Positions 45,906 through 58,014 of a stretch of 64,000 nucleotides of DNA are shown piece by piece (the stretch's first letter is position 1; each line of letters opens with the position of its first letter). The notes under the pieces are model-generated. The model searched no databases and was not told the origin of the DNA. It was given only the letters and a program-made list of their open reading frames with translations. This DNA comes from Gigaspora margarita. Its lineage: Eukaryota; Glomeromycota; Glomeromycetes; Diversisporales; Gigasporaceae. Made by a program: the position numbers and the translations under genes. The stretch lies in NCBI GenBank assembly GCA_009809945.1, contig WTPW01002266.1, positions 35,373-99,372 of the forward strand, given 5' to 3'.

Positions 45906-46871
45906 GTTACATATACGTAAAAGGACTGACGAAATGACGAAACGTTTCGTCATGATGTATGATGAAACAATTTCTTCAGCGACGATTAACGAAACTCATG
46001 GCGAATGACGTATCCTATGATGCATAACGTAACCCATGACGAAATGTAAATTTCAAAAAAAAAAAAAATTAAAAAAAGTGATCTTTTAGGAGTCATTGAA
46101 AACTAGCAAATTAGTCCATGTGAACTTAATATTTTCTTATCTATCATTTTTTGACAACTTTATCCGACATTACCCGACGATTTGCTGATTTGCATTATCA
46201 TGTAGCATAGAAACCAACCCCTAAAGGTGTGAATCTCAAAATCTACAGTACAATAACCAAATGCGGGGTTTTTTTAAATATCTAGTGCCCATTATGAATG
46301 AAGCTTTTTAAAATTTCCTCCAATGGCTCAAACGTTCCACCAAGTACTAGATCCGGTTCTAATATTAGGTTTTAATATTGGTGGGGTGTAAGAGACCCGG
46401 GTCTTTTATACGGAAGTTTACGGTACTTTTTTGATACAGTTAGGATTAGAGGGTAATATAGATATCAAAAAATGTAATTTAGACCGTTCGAAGTTAATTT
46501 TCAGTTAACATCACCCCTCCCCTTCCCCTTTGATGCCCCCGGTAAAATGAACATATAAAAAAAGTAAATAAAAAAATAAAAATACAGTAGAACCGTGAAA
46601 TTACGCGAAGGAGTGTGGTTTCGAATTTCGGCATAAATTAAGCTTAATTCATGCCATTGAAACAACTCCCTATACGGCTGAAAAATAATTTAAAATAAAA
46701 AAATAATTTAAATAAAAAAAAATAATTTAAAAATAAAAAAATAATTTAAAATAAAAAAAAATTCATTTAAAATAAAAAATAATTTAAAATAAAATTAAAA
46801 CTAATTAAAAAAAAATAAAATAATTTAGAAAAATATAATAAAAAAAATAATTAAAAAATAAAATTGAAACG

Positions 46872-46949
<78 letters not shown>

Positions 46950-47223
46950 GAGCAAAAAAATAAATAAAATAAAAAAATAATTTAAAATAAAAAAGTGTAA
47001 CTTAAAATATAAAATTAAAAAACGGATATAAATAATAATTTAGAAACATAAATAATAAAAAAATAATTAATAATTAAAATTAAAACGAATTAGAAAAAAT
47101 AAAAAATAATTTAAAAAAATAAAAAAAAAAACGAGAAAAAAAATAAAAAAAAAAAACGAGAAAAAAAATAAATAATAAAAAATAAAAACAAAATTTTATT
47201 TCCTACTTTGCTGTCCTCTCATA

Positions 47224-48000
47224 CAGGGGGCAAATGACTTTGAATGACCAAATGACTCAAATGACAAATGACTAGTCATTGGTCATTTCACTGCCCAAAT
47301 GACTTAAGAAGGTCATTTAACTCTGGTTAATTGATTATCTAATAGTTTTAGCCAATCAAAATTGATTATTGTTCTCCGTAAAATGAAACGTTGCTAGATA
47401 CTATTTAAGAAAAACTATTACACGTGATAAATAAATGATGAACCAGATGATCGGTCATCATTTGATGAATGATTGCCATTTGTATTTTGGCTAATGGCTA
47501 GGTCATTTCCAAACCAGTTGTAAAGCGACATTCCAATCGAATCATAAAATCGGGCATGAAATAATTACAAAAAATAATGTATTTACTTGCTTTTAAAAAA
47601 AAAGATCGTAAATAATAATTTATCGATTCGAATTTACAAATGGCATGCTAATTAATAATCGACGTGAATTGAGTAATGGTGCGAACATATAGATTATTTA
47701 AAACATGCATTATACAAGTTTTTCGTGATCAATAGAATGTCAACTCTATGCAAATGACCTAATGATCAATTGACCCTGAATAATCGACGTGAATTGAGAA
47801 ATGTTGCGAATACATATATTATTTAAAACATATAAGTTCCTCGTGATGGTTAGGATATAAACTCTATGCAAAATGACCTAATAACCAGTCATTTGGAAAA
47901 TGACCATAGTGATTTGGTCACGAATATTTCCAAATGACCTAAAATTTGAATGACCTCATATGACCAGTCGTTTTGAGGTCATTTGAAAAATTGCATCCCT
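47224..48000. mobile_element. hAT-like element with AATGACC words (duplicate 2)
   Basis: Ends CAGGGGGCAAATGACTTTG and, reverse-complemented, AGGGATGCAATTTTTCAAAT. The same insertion site as in copy 1 (flanks CTCTCATA and TCCTCATA) shows shared ancestry. It is 777 bp, lacking the 34134-34620 insertion. Confidence 0.82.
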
Positions 48001-48687
48001 TTCCTCATATAAGTTTATTTCGGTTTGCGATGAAATGATTCAAGAAAAACTACTGAATAAAGAGCTTCCGATGTGTTTTTTTTATTTGATTGTGAAGAGC
48101 TAGAGAACTGGTATTAATGAGTAAGAAGAAATAAACCTATAATTTTACTGAATTAACAATTACAAAACAATTATTCGAATCGATACTTTTTTACATTAAT
48201 TTTTAATCCATCTGATCAATGATTTGCTTCTTTCAATGAGTGACAAAATTTGCATTCGCCAATAGGAACTTGGGGAATTAGTAAACCCAAAATTCCGAAC
48301 TGTGATCGCTCATACAATACTTTAAAATGATGCAGATCCGATTGATATTCTTATTTTTTTATTTTATTTTATTTTTTTTTTGCTCATTTCTTTTGTAATA
48401 GGAATGTAACATTAATGCTGAATCAAATTTATCTGACTTAATTAGCAACTCAACTAAAGTCTTTAAACTAAATTTAACTTGAAATCAATTCGTTATAATA
48501 GATTACATTTTATATATTCGTTTCATTTGCCCGCTCTCCTCTCTTCCGAGAGTCTTGGATGTTTTAACTTCGAACAGCCTTACGCAGTATGTAGATCTTG
48601 TATTGAATTACCATCTTAGGTAGTGTTCCCACAAAACATTGTTCATTTGACCAATCAAATTCAGGATCTGACATAACGTGATAGTTA

Positions 48688-50460
48688 AAATAATGGTTTG
48701 TTTTCTAAGTAAAAAAAATTGTGTAAAATTAAAGCTAAGAAAACCGCGTTATGATTAGGGTTCAGACTAGAAAATATAGTGGTTATAGTGCGGCTATTGG
48801 TAAAATTTCACGAGGAACATTTTTAATTAGGACGCAGTAGATGGTTTCTAATAAAAATTTAGAGCTTCCCTATTTTTTGTAAAAAAAAATGAGTTGGCTT
48901 AGATTTTTACGTTACACATTCGATTGGTTAAAATTACAGGGATGAACAATTTTTTGTGTAAGAGCTAGGGGAGTTGAATTTACCCCGCTTTAGCGATCCC
49001 CTATCAGTCATCGGTTAAAATTACGATAATTGATTATACGTGGCTGAAATAAGTAATAATAATATCTTGATCCGTTGGGGATTAGCGGAAACTTCGTTTC
49101 CGTTCATTCACATACGGATCAGGGTATTATTAAATAACCCTCTTGTGATCTTGATTTAGTGATCGGAGGATTATAATAATAATAATAATAATAATATACA
49201 TTATGTGAAAAGACATTTAAGGAAACTATACTAATAAAAAATAATGAAAACAGAGAAAATAATAAAGTATATGTGAATATCAGGGCGCAGAAAATTTTAA
49301 AAGTAACATCGGGCGGTCTTTAATCGGTCGATCTAACCCTATTTAGCATGTTATATTATAAGGAACATTCATTAAATAAATCTTAAACACGAGCAATTCC
49401 AAGTTCATTTCATGGAAAATATATTTCACCAGCTATTCATTTCATAGACAAACTTTTTCATTAATTGCAATAACTTTAAATTTAATTCTAAACCTAACCC
49501 TAATGAGCATGACTAAAATTACTTTGTGAAATGAGCTGCTAGTGATATGATGATATTGATGATATGAACTATCTATGAAGAACTTGATTGCGAATTAATC
49601 GTTTATAAAGTAACTTTAACTGAAATTAATTGTCTGTGAACTAAGTTGCTAGTGAAGTATTTGTCAGCAAGTTAATCAAGACTGAATTTATTTATCTGTA
49701 AATTATTACTTGTTCCGATATAAATAATATAAATTAAATTACTATTACTCATTAATATAGCTGTATATACAACTCTCTTAGTAATACTGTATCCTTTACT
49801 CTTGTTTCATATTAAAAAATTTATTCCTGTAATCGATGCTTTCCGTTATGCACACAAACGTTCACGAATATGAATGTCTAATTCCCGTGCAACAATTTAA
49901 TTTTAATATAGAAGTATGACAAAAAAAATACAAACAAAAAAAAAATACTGCTTCTCTGAAAATTGAAGATATATATAGATAGGCAGATAGACATGAGTAC
50001 AAACATTACTGTTAATATTTTTGTTAAAAATATACGTAGCGTTATAAAGCAGTTAATTTATGTACTTTTTTTTAGCCTTTTTTAATCAAAAGAAAAACCA
50101 ATATATTTTAAAGCTTCATGTAATGATTAAGTGACTCGCAATTTAAGGGATAATCAGAAGACGATCTACATTATAAGCTTCAATTTGCACTTTAGAGAAC
50201 TCAAGCCAAGAAAAAAAAGAAATTGCCTATTTCCACATGAAAATTCATGCTTTTTACGACATTCAACTACATAAACATGATAATAATATTCTCATACAAA
50301 TTATATTCAATGGTGGAAAGTAGTAAATTTTCATGGTGGAAAAAGAAACGAGTGCCGCCAAGATAAAACCCGCAAATCTTATCTAATAAGGTTCGCAAAT
50401 TTTCTTTTGGCGACGACACTCAAATAAATTAGCGCAAAATTCGTAATAATTGGCTTCTTT
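48688..50460. other. intergenic region upstream of the secreted-protein gene
   Basis: No ORF recognised. A (TAA)n microsatellite lies at 49171-49196. ATATCTTGATCCGTTGGGGA near 49062 and TACGGATCAGGGTATTATTA near 49113 form a loose inverted pair. Confidence 0.5.
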
Positions 50461-50468
50461 TTTTTTTT

Positions 50469-50475
50469 TATAAAA
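50469..50475 (+). promoter_or_regulatory. TATA box of the ML-like gene
   Basis: TATAAAA follows a T-rich run and lies about 70 bp upstream of the ATG at 50541, a usual distance for a fungal TATA element. Confidence 0.55.
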
Positions 50476-50540
50476 AGATTAAATTTTACGTTGAAGCTTA
50501 ATCATTAAATTTTAAACATAAATTGAAAACATAAAGAATT

Positions 50541-51026
50541 ATGAATCGAATTCTTATTTTTGTATTCATTTTATTTGTTATGCTTTCTGTGGTCAATTCT
50601 TTGCCTCATCAATTGGTTAAAAGAAATGATTGGGCAACATGTTACACTTCTGCCGGTACCTTTCCAAGGCTTGATGTAAGCACGACAAATAATACTATTG
50701 TTGAAGGTTCGCAAACGACTTTTACAGTTTCTGGATCTTCTGGGCTTATTCAATCAGATATCGAAGCATCCGACGGACTTTATATAATATTTATTGATGA
50801 TAATAATGAAAACAATGTAATAACCTTTAGTACCCCTGTCTGTGGACAAAATGGTCTTCCTTCATGTCCAATTAAAGCTGGAACTCCATTTACCGTATCC
50901 ATTACGGTTGTGGTGCCACAATTTCCTGATGCTTTCGATGTTGATGCTGTAATTGGAAATCCGCCGGATCGTACTTTAGGGTGTGCATATACTAATGAAT
51001 GGCCTGACCCCCCTAAGTTTAAATAG
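50541..51026 (+). CDS. small secreted protein, ML-like lipid-recognition domain
   Basis: An intact single-exon ORF of 161 residues, the only convincing complete gene in the window. Residues 1-20 form a hydrophobic signal peptide (MNRILIFVFILFVMLSVVNS) and LVKR at 25-28 is a likely Kex2 site. The mature part is a beta-rich domain of about 130 residues with four cysteines (34, 101, 109, 148). It has the LPSCPIKAGTPFTVS pattern at 106-120 and an ending around LGCA, resembling MD-2-related (ML) and phosphatidylglycerol/phosphatidylinositol transfer proteins. Such proteins bind single lipids; this one should act outside the cell or in the secretory path. No neighbour gene suggests a pathway. The ATG is preceded by an A-rich leader and a TATA box. 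Lipid specificity cannot be inferred. Confidence 0.85.
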   Translation: MNRILIFVFILFVMLSVVNSLPHQLVKRNDWATCYTSAGTFPRLDVSTTNNTIVEGSQTTFTVSGSSGLIQSDIEASDGLYIIFIDDNNENNVITFSTPVCGQNGLPSCPIKAGTPFTVSITVVVPQFPDAFDVDAVIGNPPDRTLGCAYTNEWPDPPKFK

Positions 51027-51489
51027 CGAGAGGCGTTATATTATTTTATTATTTTTTATTATTCATGATGCAACACTATTGCTCATGATTAGATTAATAT
51101 TGAGCTAGCGTTTTTTTTAATAGCATTAAGTATCTTGTCATGCAACTTTTATAATACATTATACAGTATTGTACAGCAGATGTGTCTGCATATATTTGGC
51201 TTCTATCCGTTCCCATAATATGTTTTAATACATTGTTTGACTCGAAAATTGCTCTTCAGAAACATCTGTGTGTGTTTAGCCGAATAGTCACACAGAGATC
51301 ACGAATGCACCGGAAACTAGTAAAACTAATAGCTACAAATAACTTATAAAATTTATTATTATTGTATTTATTATTATTATCATATGTATTGGTTATAATA
51401 AATCAAGTACAATTATTAGATTGAGTATATATATCATAGCATCCTAACATTCTGTATTCCCAAAAAAATGAAGATATCTTAACATTCAC
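51027..51489. other. 3' flank of the ML-like gene
   Basis: AT-rich, no further ORF. A TTATTATTATTG microsatellite-like run lies near 51354-51380. Confidence 0.45.
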
Positions 51490-52050
51490 CTGACAAATTT
51501 CAATAAAAAAATTTTTATATGAATTCTACGAATCATAGAATTAAAATAAAAAATCTTTCTTCATCGAATTTGGTAAGGGTGGTCGTTGAGATATTTTCAC
51601 TCAAAGTTTTTAAGACAATTTGGCACAACTTTTGATGCTTTGACTTTTTTCCAACTTTGAGCGAAGATAACTGGAAAACCACCAGACAATTGCGATAAAA
51701 ATTCCTTAATATGAATTCACAAATTCGTAGATTTCAAATAAAAAAATTTTGCAGAAATTGGCCTGGTGATCGTCGAGATATCTTCAAAGTTTTCAAAACG
51801 TCAATCAAAATAAAAGCTGTGACGAATTATTTTTAAAATTTGAGTGAAAATTTCTCGATAACTACATGTTCGATTTCGGTAAAAATTTTTTATTTAAATT
51901 TACGAATCTTAGAATTCAAATAAAAATTTTTCATCGAAATTGGTCAGTTGGTTGCTGAGATATCTTCGCTCAAAATTTTAAAAATAATTCGCTGCAGCTT
52001 TTTGGAGAATTTTAATCACTTTGAGCAAAAATATCTTGACAACCACTGGT
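51490..52050. repeat. alternating inverted repeat array, about 160-170 bp unit
   Basis: The block CATCGAAATTGGTCAGTTGG, GCTGAGATATCTTCGCTCAA recurs about three times. It alternates with its inverse (TTGAGTGAAAATTTCTCGAT, TGTTCGATTTCGGTAAAAAT). ATGAATTCACAAATTC and AGAATTCAAATAAAAA link them. This resembles the A-B palindrome arrays elsewhere but has unrelated sequence. Confidence 0.7.
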
Positions 52051-52059
52051 TTGGGATCA

Positions 52060-52235
52060 TTAATTCTGAGTTGGGTTCAGATAAACCTGAAATAATATTA
52101 TTTGTATAGGTTAATTTTAAATAAACCTGAAAGAAATTTGGGTTAGTCAAATGGACACAAATTGTGATTATTTAAATCTGGGTTTGGCTTGAATGAACCT
52201 GGATTGGGTAACTTGTTATATAACTATCTCATTTT
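52060..52235. repeat. AAACCTGA/GGGTTCAG word cluster, probable element end
   Basis: TTGGGTTCAGATAAACCTGA, AATAAACCTGAAAG and GGGTTTGGCTTGAATGAACC occur in both orientations within 180 bp. It may be one end of a word-array element; no matching end was found. Confidence 0.45.
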
Positions 52236-52255
52236 TTGTTAAGATAACCTATATT

Positions 52256-52846
52256 TTGCCAATTGCAAGGTCGCCAGTTCAAGTCAGGTCATCTACATAA
52301 GGTTTTCAAAAGGAAAAAGGGTGCTGTGTTAGGACCACAATTGGTAATTAGCCACATTCTTAAAATACGCAATTGGTGCTCAATAAAGAAATAATGGATA
52401 CTTCTGGTTGAATTCCAGTTGACTAAAGAATACTTCCAGTGGAATTTCAGTCGAACAAAAATGATAAAAATGGAAATTTTTACCAACCTGATAAAAGAAA
52501 AGGATCTCGGAAGAACTCAGGATGGCCCAGTCTTACCTAAAATAGAAGGAGACTGTAAACTTCAGAAAGTATGAATGGAAGGAAGTACTGAGTCCTGCCC
52601 CATCCTTGGAATGATCGACCAGAAGACCTGTCAGAAGCTGAAAACTATTAAACACCACTAGCAGGCTGGGTAAACTAAATATGGGATATCCAGGTGACTG
52701 AGTATAGAATTAGATAGCACAACTAAGACTAGTTTGTATCAAAATGTAAATATACAAATGTAATTAGAATTATATATAATCTTAATAAAAAGATTGCCAA
52801 CAGTGACTTCGGGTAAACCCCCAAGAAATTTAAAAAAAATTAAGCA
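52256..52846 (+). mobile_element. SINE-related remnant
   Basis: AAGGTCGCCAGTTCAAGTC at 52268-52286 equals the box B region of the SINE at 62744. The 3' tail CTTAATAAAAAGATTGCC followed by ACTTCGGGTAAACCCC and AAGAAATTTAAAAAAAATT parallels that SINE's tail. The middle is not obviously shared and box A is not clear, so it may be a rearranged or different subfamily copy. Confidence 0.6.
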
Positions 52847-53049
52847 CAGTCAAACCTCTTTATAGTCATACCTTTGGATACAAAATGCTGTAATTATAAA
52901 AAAATATAACTAATTGTCTGAAGCATAGCAAGAACTCTATCGCATAGCAATGGATATGATGTTGTATTGGACTCCAGTCATGTGTGCACATGTTAGCCAA
53001 TCAGCTATAGAACTCAGCCTAATAGTTATTCTTTGTATAGGATACAAAA
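52847..53049. other. intergenic with pogo-like end
   Basis: CAGTCAAACCTCTTTATAGT at 52855 has the CAGTC-CCTCTATA form of pogo-like ends. No partner end was found. Confidence 0.4.
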
Positions 53050-53222
53050 AGTAGGGTGTGAAATGGGCCAGGTGGGTCAGGTTTTTTTAGACCCAAAACA
53101 GAGCCCAAAAAATTTTTTTAGGCCTGATTAAAGCCCAAGCCCTACAAAAAACCTGCTAAACAATCTGGGCTGGGCCTTATTTTAAATTCAGCCCAAGCCC
53201 AGTCTGGCCCGTATTTCATATA
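53050..53222. mobile_element. probable hAT-like MITE with AGCCC words
   Basis: It begins near TAGGGTGTGAAATGGGCCAG. The right side, reverse-complemented, reads TATGAAATACGGGCCAGACT. AGCCC/GGGCT words are packed between. The flanks show no 8-bp duplication, so boundaries are approximate. Confidence 0.6.
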
Positions 53223-54032
53223 GATTTGACTAATTATATAGAAGCAAGGCCGCATGCTTGCAAATTAATTAGACCATTTGGAAAGCTAATAGTATAGTGT
53301 GAAGACTGATAGCATGGATGATAATATGATTGAAATATGCTCATATATCTTCCTCAATGTGATTAATCTATGATCATATTGGTATACTCAGTATTAGCCA
53401 ACATCTTTATCATTATTAATATTTAGCAATTATTGATTTTACAAATCAAAAATAATGACAATAATAATAATAATAATAATAAATGATGGATTGGATAAAG
53501 CAATCTATGATATTCCATTTTCTTCTTCTTTTTTAGAATTTACTAAACCAATAGAACACTAGAAAATCAGGATCTGATAATGGTCCAAAGTGACTAAATT
53601 TTACACTCTCTACAATTGTAAAATTTGTAGGTAAATTATGTGAGATAAGCTATGGTATAACACTATGCCATGCATATAAGGCCATAATCTAATGCTAATA
53701 CTTACTTATATTGTTATACTAATTTGGATTGGGTTTGTCTACTGGACATTGCATAGATGTGCATTCACATTGGCTTGAAAGAAAGAGTCCTCACTATGCT
53801 TTGGACAACAAAATGTGTCTTTTATTTGTGGCAAAGATCTTTAGCATAAGTATAAATATATTAATTATTGTTTTCATTTAACTATAATAATTCATTCAAA
53901 AACAAAAACTCTTTCCATAGATTCTCAAATCCAAATTCGTCAAAAAACAAAATAAGACATTGGAGCTATAAAAGCATTACGAAATATACAAAAGAGCACT
54001 AAGTAAAGAAGAAGAAAACTAGATTCGAGATA
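53223..54032. other. intergenic, nothing seen apart from a microsatellite
   Basis: An (AAT)n run lies at 53459-53482. No gene recognised. Confidence 0.45.
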
Positions 54033-54283
54033 TGGGGGGACATCAATAGAAAAGGGACAAATCTTTACTAAGTAAAAGTTTTTTCAACTTTAAATTAAAA
54101 TAATTTAACAACTACTTAACCAAATTTAATCAAATTTTTTTTATTTTAATTTTTTATAGTTGTAGAATTAAAACAAAAAAAAATTTATTAAATTTGATTT
54201 GGTAGTTGTCAAGATATTTTAATTTTAAATTTTAAAAAAAGTTACTAAAAATGATTTGTCCCTTTTCTATTGATGTCCCCCCA
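54033..54283. mobile_element. 251-bp TA-target MITE, TGGGGGGACATC ends
   Basis: TGGGGGGACATCAATAGAAA and the exact reverse complement at the right, flanked by TA. The arms stay complementary for about 100 bp each with some divergence. No ORF. Ends resemble Tc1/mariner-type target use. Confidence 0.85.
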
Positions 54284-54759
54284 TATAGTATGTTAGAGTA
54301 AAAACAAACTATCAGCAAAGCAACAGTAGATAAACTGTGAAAAGGAAATTTTTGGAAAAAATTTTGACAAAAAGTGGTGATCAGTTGAAACCCTGTAGTG
54401 CAGATCAATTGCAGGACGTGTAAACAAACACATTCAGATACAGCAAAGTAAACAAATAAACAATCGATCAGAAAACTAAACAAAGCAATCAGTCACGTAA
54501 TCATAAGAAATACCTAACCCAAATAGATAAATTATATTTACTGATAATCAATGAATAACTAACAAGTCCCAGACTGGAAGATCAGGTTTCTAAAAGGGGC
54601 TGCCAAGCACTAAGGTGTCGTGTGCATGATGCACAAAGTATTTAAATAGGCATTGTACTAGAGTACAAATAGTAGACACAGAGCTTGCACAAGCAATTCA
54701 AATAATTTCTGCAGAAAAAATATGTATAATAAGCCACCTTTTTGAACTATCGCAAAATT
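54284..54759. other. intergenic
   Basis: No gene recognised. The frame open on the minus strand at 54232-54483 has no motif. Confidence 0.4.
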
Positions 54760-55307
54760 ATGCAGAAGCAGTTGAAGGAAATTCAAGAAGAAGAGATAGA
54801 AGAAAAAAGCAGTAAGGAGAAGTTACAGCTAAGGAAAAAATGTTTGCTAGAGACGGAATGTGGAACAACTAATTATAGTATAGAAGAGATAGTAAGTATA
54901 GTACTAGAAAATCTAGCAAGCGAAAGCAAACCTAATTCTGCAAAATAAATATATGAGGAAAGTGGTGTAGAAGAATTAGAAGAGACAGAAAGTTTGAAAA
55001 TAGAAAGTTTAGAAAAGAATAAAATAGATCTAACAGGATAATTGGCAACTTCATTGGAGAGTTCTAGTACAGTCATGAAAGCAGAAGACATATTTAGCTC
55101 AAGATGGATACCGTTAAATACTGCTGAAACTAAGATGAGAAATAACAGAATAAGAGAGAAGATAGAGTTCACAACAGAAATTAGTACAAGCCAAAAAGAG
55201 GGTCCAGTAGAAAAGTGAGCCAGAACAAAAACACAGAAGTCAGAAAATGCAGTTGAAGAAGAACTACTCGGCACTTCAGAAGAAGAACATCAGCGAATTA
55301 TATATAT
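54760..55307 (+). pseudogene. degraded acidic ORF of unknown family
   Basis: From ATG 54760 the frame reads MQKQLKEIQEEEIEEKSSKE to a TAA at 54946. It continues as GVEELEETESLKIESLEKNK to TAA at 55037, then TVMKAEDIFSSRWIPLNT and on to the TAG at 55307-55309, with another stop at 55216. It is rich in Glu, Lys and Ser and probably coiled or disordered. The shared frame through three stops suggests a decayed gene, perhaps from a retroelement, but no domain supports this. Confidence 0.4.
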
Positions 55308-57042
55308 GTAATCTTATGTAAAATATTATGGCCCATAATATTATAAAAATCTTATGATCGATGCAGCATTTTACATAATATATTATGTTAGATTATAGTA
55401 ATATTACGGTTATTACTTCGAAATATTTCAAAATATAACAGAGGTCGTGTACTCATGCAAATCAATAAACTAATGCGCACAGGAGATAATATTTTGATAT
55501 TTTCGCATTGTTTTGCAATATTTTGGATTTTTTCACATTGTTTCACAATATTTGGGACATTTTCGCAAATTTTCAAAATTTTTTAAAAAATAAATAAATG
55601 ATATACATATTCACATAATCATGCTTTTTTACAGGTTTTCGCTTTATTTCGCAAGGTTTTGCAATTTATTATAAAATTTTACATTTTTTATTTATTATTA
55701 TTTTTTTATTTATTATTATTTTTTTATTTATTATTATTTTATTTATTATTATTATATATTATACATATTATATTATATATTATATTTTAATTATTATATT
55801 ATTTTAACTACTTTCGCACTTATTCGCATCTAATTCTATTACTATATACAAAAAACTAGCCCTATACACTTATTTTCACTTATCCACAGTTAGCTATTAT
55901 TTTCGCTTCTTTGTTTTCTATTGTTTTCGCTTTGGCTACTTCTTTTGTTTTGGCTATAAACTTTGTTTTGTACTTGTTTTCTAAAAACTTCAAAATAAAA
56001 AACATTTCTTAGAAGCGTTGGTTCTTGCAAATTGCCAAGGAAAGTTACAAAGTATTGAAAAAGTTAGAAATAAATAAACTAAAATAAAATTAAAAAAATA
56101 AGTAAAAAAAAAACAAAAAAACAAAAAGTGTAAGCAAACTAATAAAAAAAATAAACGAAGCCCCAAATTTTCATAAGAGTTGGCATTCTTGTAAATTCAG
56201 AAATTGCGAAAGCTGTGTTAATGTTCTTGCCAAATGCCAAAAAAGTTGCGAAGTGCTGAAAAAGTCTGGGTTGTTTTTCTTGCAAAGTGCCAGGAATTAA
56301 GGGCTCTGTTCTCGCAAAGTGCTGAAATAAAATAAATTAATAAAAAAAATTTTAAAATAAAACAAAAAAAACAAAAACAAAAAACATGAAACGAAAAAAT
56401 AAATGATGCGAAACTTTGCAAAAACTTGCACAAACTTGCAAAACCTTGCAAAAACTTGCAAAAACTTGTGCTTAACTAAATCATTTCTCTAAAGAAGCAT
56501 TCTTGGTGTTCTTGAAAGTGTCAGAAGTCTGAGTAAACATGTGCAAGGTTTTGAAAAGTTGTATGTCTTCTTGCAAAGGTGTTCTTGTAAAAGTGCCAAA
56601 ATAAAAAATAAATTAAAAAAATTAAAAAAAAAAAATTGAAAATGAAACCAAAAAAACGAAATGAAAACAAAAAATGAAATGAAAATAAAAAACGAAATGA
56701 AATAAAAACAAAAAAGTAAAAAAAAACAAGAAGATCTAATTATAAACAAAAGATCTAATCTGATCTTGTAGTACAGAATTTGAATATTATCGAACTATTT
56801 CGAACTATTTCGAAAAATTAGTCTAATGTGTGATCCAGGTTACAGATCTACTAATCCTGATCCATCTTAGTTTCCTAGTCCTAAAATATTTTGAAAAGGA
56901 TCAAAATATTTTGTAACCTATTTTAAAATATTTTGAAATTACTTTCATAATATTTCGAAAATTTGATATTTCAAAATATTTTGAAATATATTATGTAATA
57001 TTTTGCTTATATTATAGTTTGTAAGATTTTACGTAAGATTAC
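55308..57042. mobile_element. 1.7-kb TIR element with AAATATTTTGAAAT words
   Basis: Left GTAATCTTATGTAAAATATT and, reverse-complemented, right GTAATCTTACGTAAAATCTT. AAATATTTCAAAATAT, TTTTGCAATATTTTGG and related words crowd both ends (55420-55570 and 56770-57005). The interior (56000-56760) has three or four long direct units with TTCTTGCAAAGTGCC-type cores followed by A-rich runs, and a AAACTTGCA tandem at 56410-56470. No clear ORF or target duplication. Confidence 0.6.
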
Positions 57043-57329
57043 GCTACAGTCATCTCTCTATATAATCACACAGTTGGGCACACCTTAATGTGGTGATTAT
57101 AAAGAGGTATGACTTTATAAAGGTACCTCTATATAAGCACAAATTATAATTGATATAAAAAAAGTAATTTATAGAGGTATTTTAAAAATTTTATATATGA
57201 TCGTAGATATTGCTATATAGAAAAGTTATAATTTTACTAAATAAATCAACCTTTATGCAATAATTAAAGTTGTTCAGAAGAATAAAATACATCTAGTCTA
57301 AACTTTTTACACGGATTGGATAACTTTTT
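57043..57329. other. pogo-like element end and AT-rich spacer
   Basis: ACAGTCATCTCTCTATATAA at 57046, with repeated CTCTATATAA and TATAAAGAGGT words to 57180, looks like one end of a pogo-like element. No opposite end identified. Confidence 0.45.
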
Positions 57330-57812
57330 ATTAGTACAACTTTTTATTTTATGTATCTACAAATATTGCTAAAAATTTGTAATTTTTTTTAAAAAAAAGA
57401 AAATAAACAAATGTATTAATGAAATGTTAACCGATTTATGTGAAAATTTTAGAGCAAGTGCATTATGTTCTCCTGAACAACTTTTATTATTGCATAACAA
57501 TCGATTTGCTTAGTATTATTTTGACTTTTATATATAGCAACTATCAATGATCGTATATAAAAATTTTTTTAAAAAATTTTATATACAATTGTTGATCATT
57601 TTTATATATAAAAGTCAAAATAATACTAAGCAATCGATTATTATGTAATAATAAAAGTTGTTCAGGAGAACAAAATGCACTTACTCTAAAATTTTTACAT
57701 AAATCAGTTAAAATTCCATTAATACGTTTGTTTATTTTATATTTTCTTTAAAAAAAAAGCACAAATTTTTAGCTATATTCATAGATATGTAAAATAAAAA
57801 GTTATCCATTAT
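57330..57812. mobile_element. foldback element, 480-bp palindrome
   Basis: Arms of about 240 bp are complementary with few mismatches, for example GCTTAGTATTATTTTGACTT (57509) against AAGTCAAAATAATACTAAGC (57611), and AGTGCATTATGTTCTCCTGA against TCAGGAGAACAAAATGCACT. The centre is near 57572. No ORF. Confidence 0.82.
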
Positions 57813-58014
57813 TTACAAAATGGTTTATGTTTTGATAGGTATCTGAGAGTGGTAATGACCAATGTTGTCATGTTCTATGTCCAATAGTTATGGTAGTATC
57901 GTTTGTATTAACATAAACCGGAAAAGCAGCTTTGTTATGATCTATAAAAAATGGCTTAATCCCTTGCTGTTTTTTTTTGGCTGAGATTGTAATTAATTAT
58001 GAATATGTAATTAA

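Larger units (their letters stand above)
42688..48687 (+). repeat. segmental duplication, copy 2
   Basis: Direct-orientation copy of 25868-35556, starting CGACGCGTATACCAAATTGT. It lacks the two later insertions of copy 1 and has its own small indels. It includes the GTACG-word element (44398-45905), an A-rich tract with a 77-base A run (46680-47205) and the AATGACC element (47224-48000). No complete gene is seen. Confidence 0.9.

Noticed and set aside
54873-55274. 133-codon minus-strand frame rich in Ser and Leu
   Set aside because: It is antisense to the acidic plus-strand remnant, whose Glu/Lys codons create the open antisense frame.
56218-56749. Two Phe-rich minus-strand frames
   Set aside because: They are produced by A-rich low-complexity DNA inside a TIR element.
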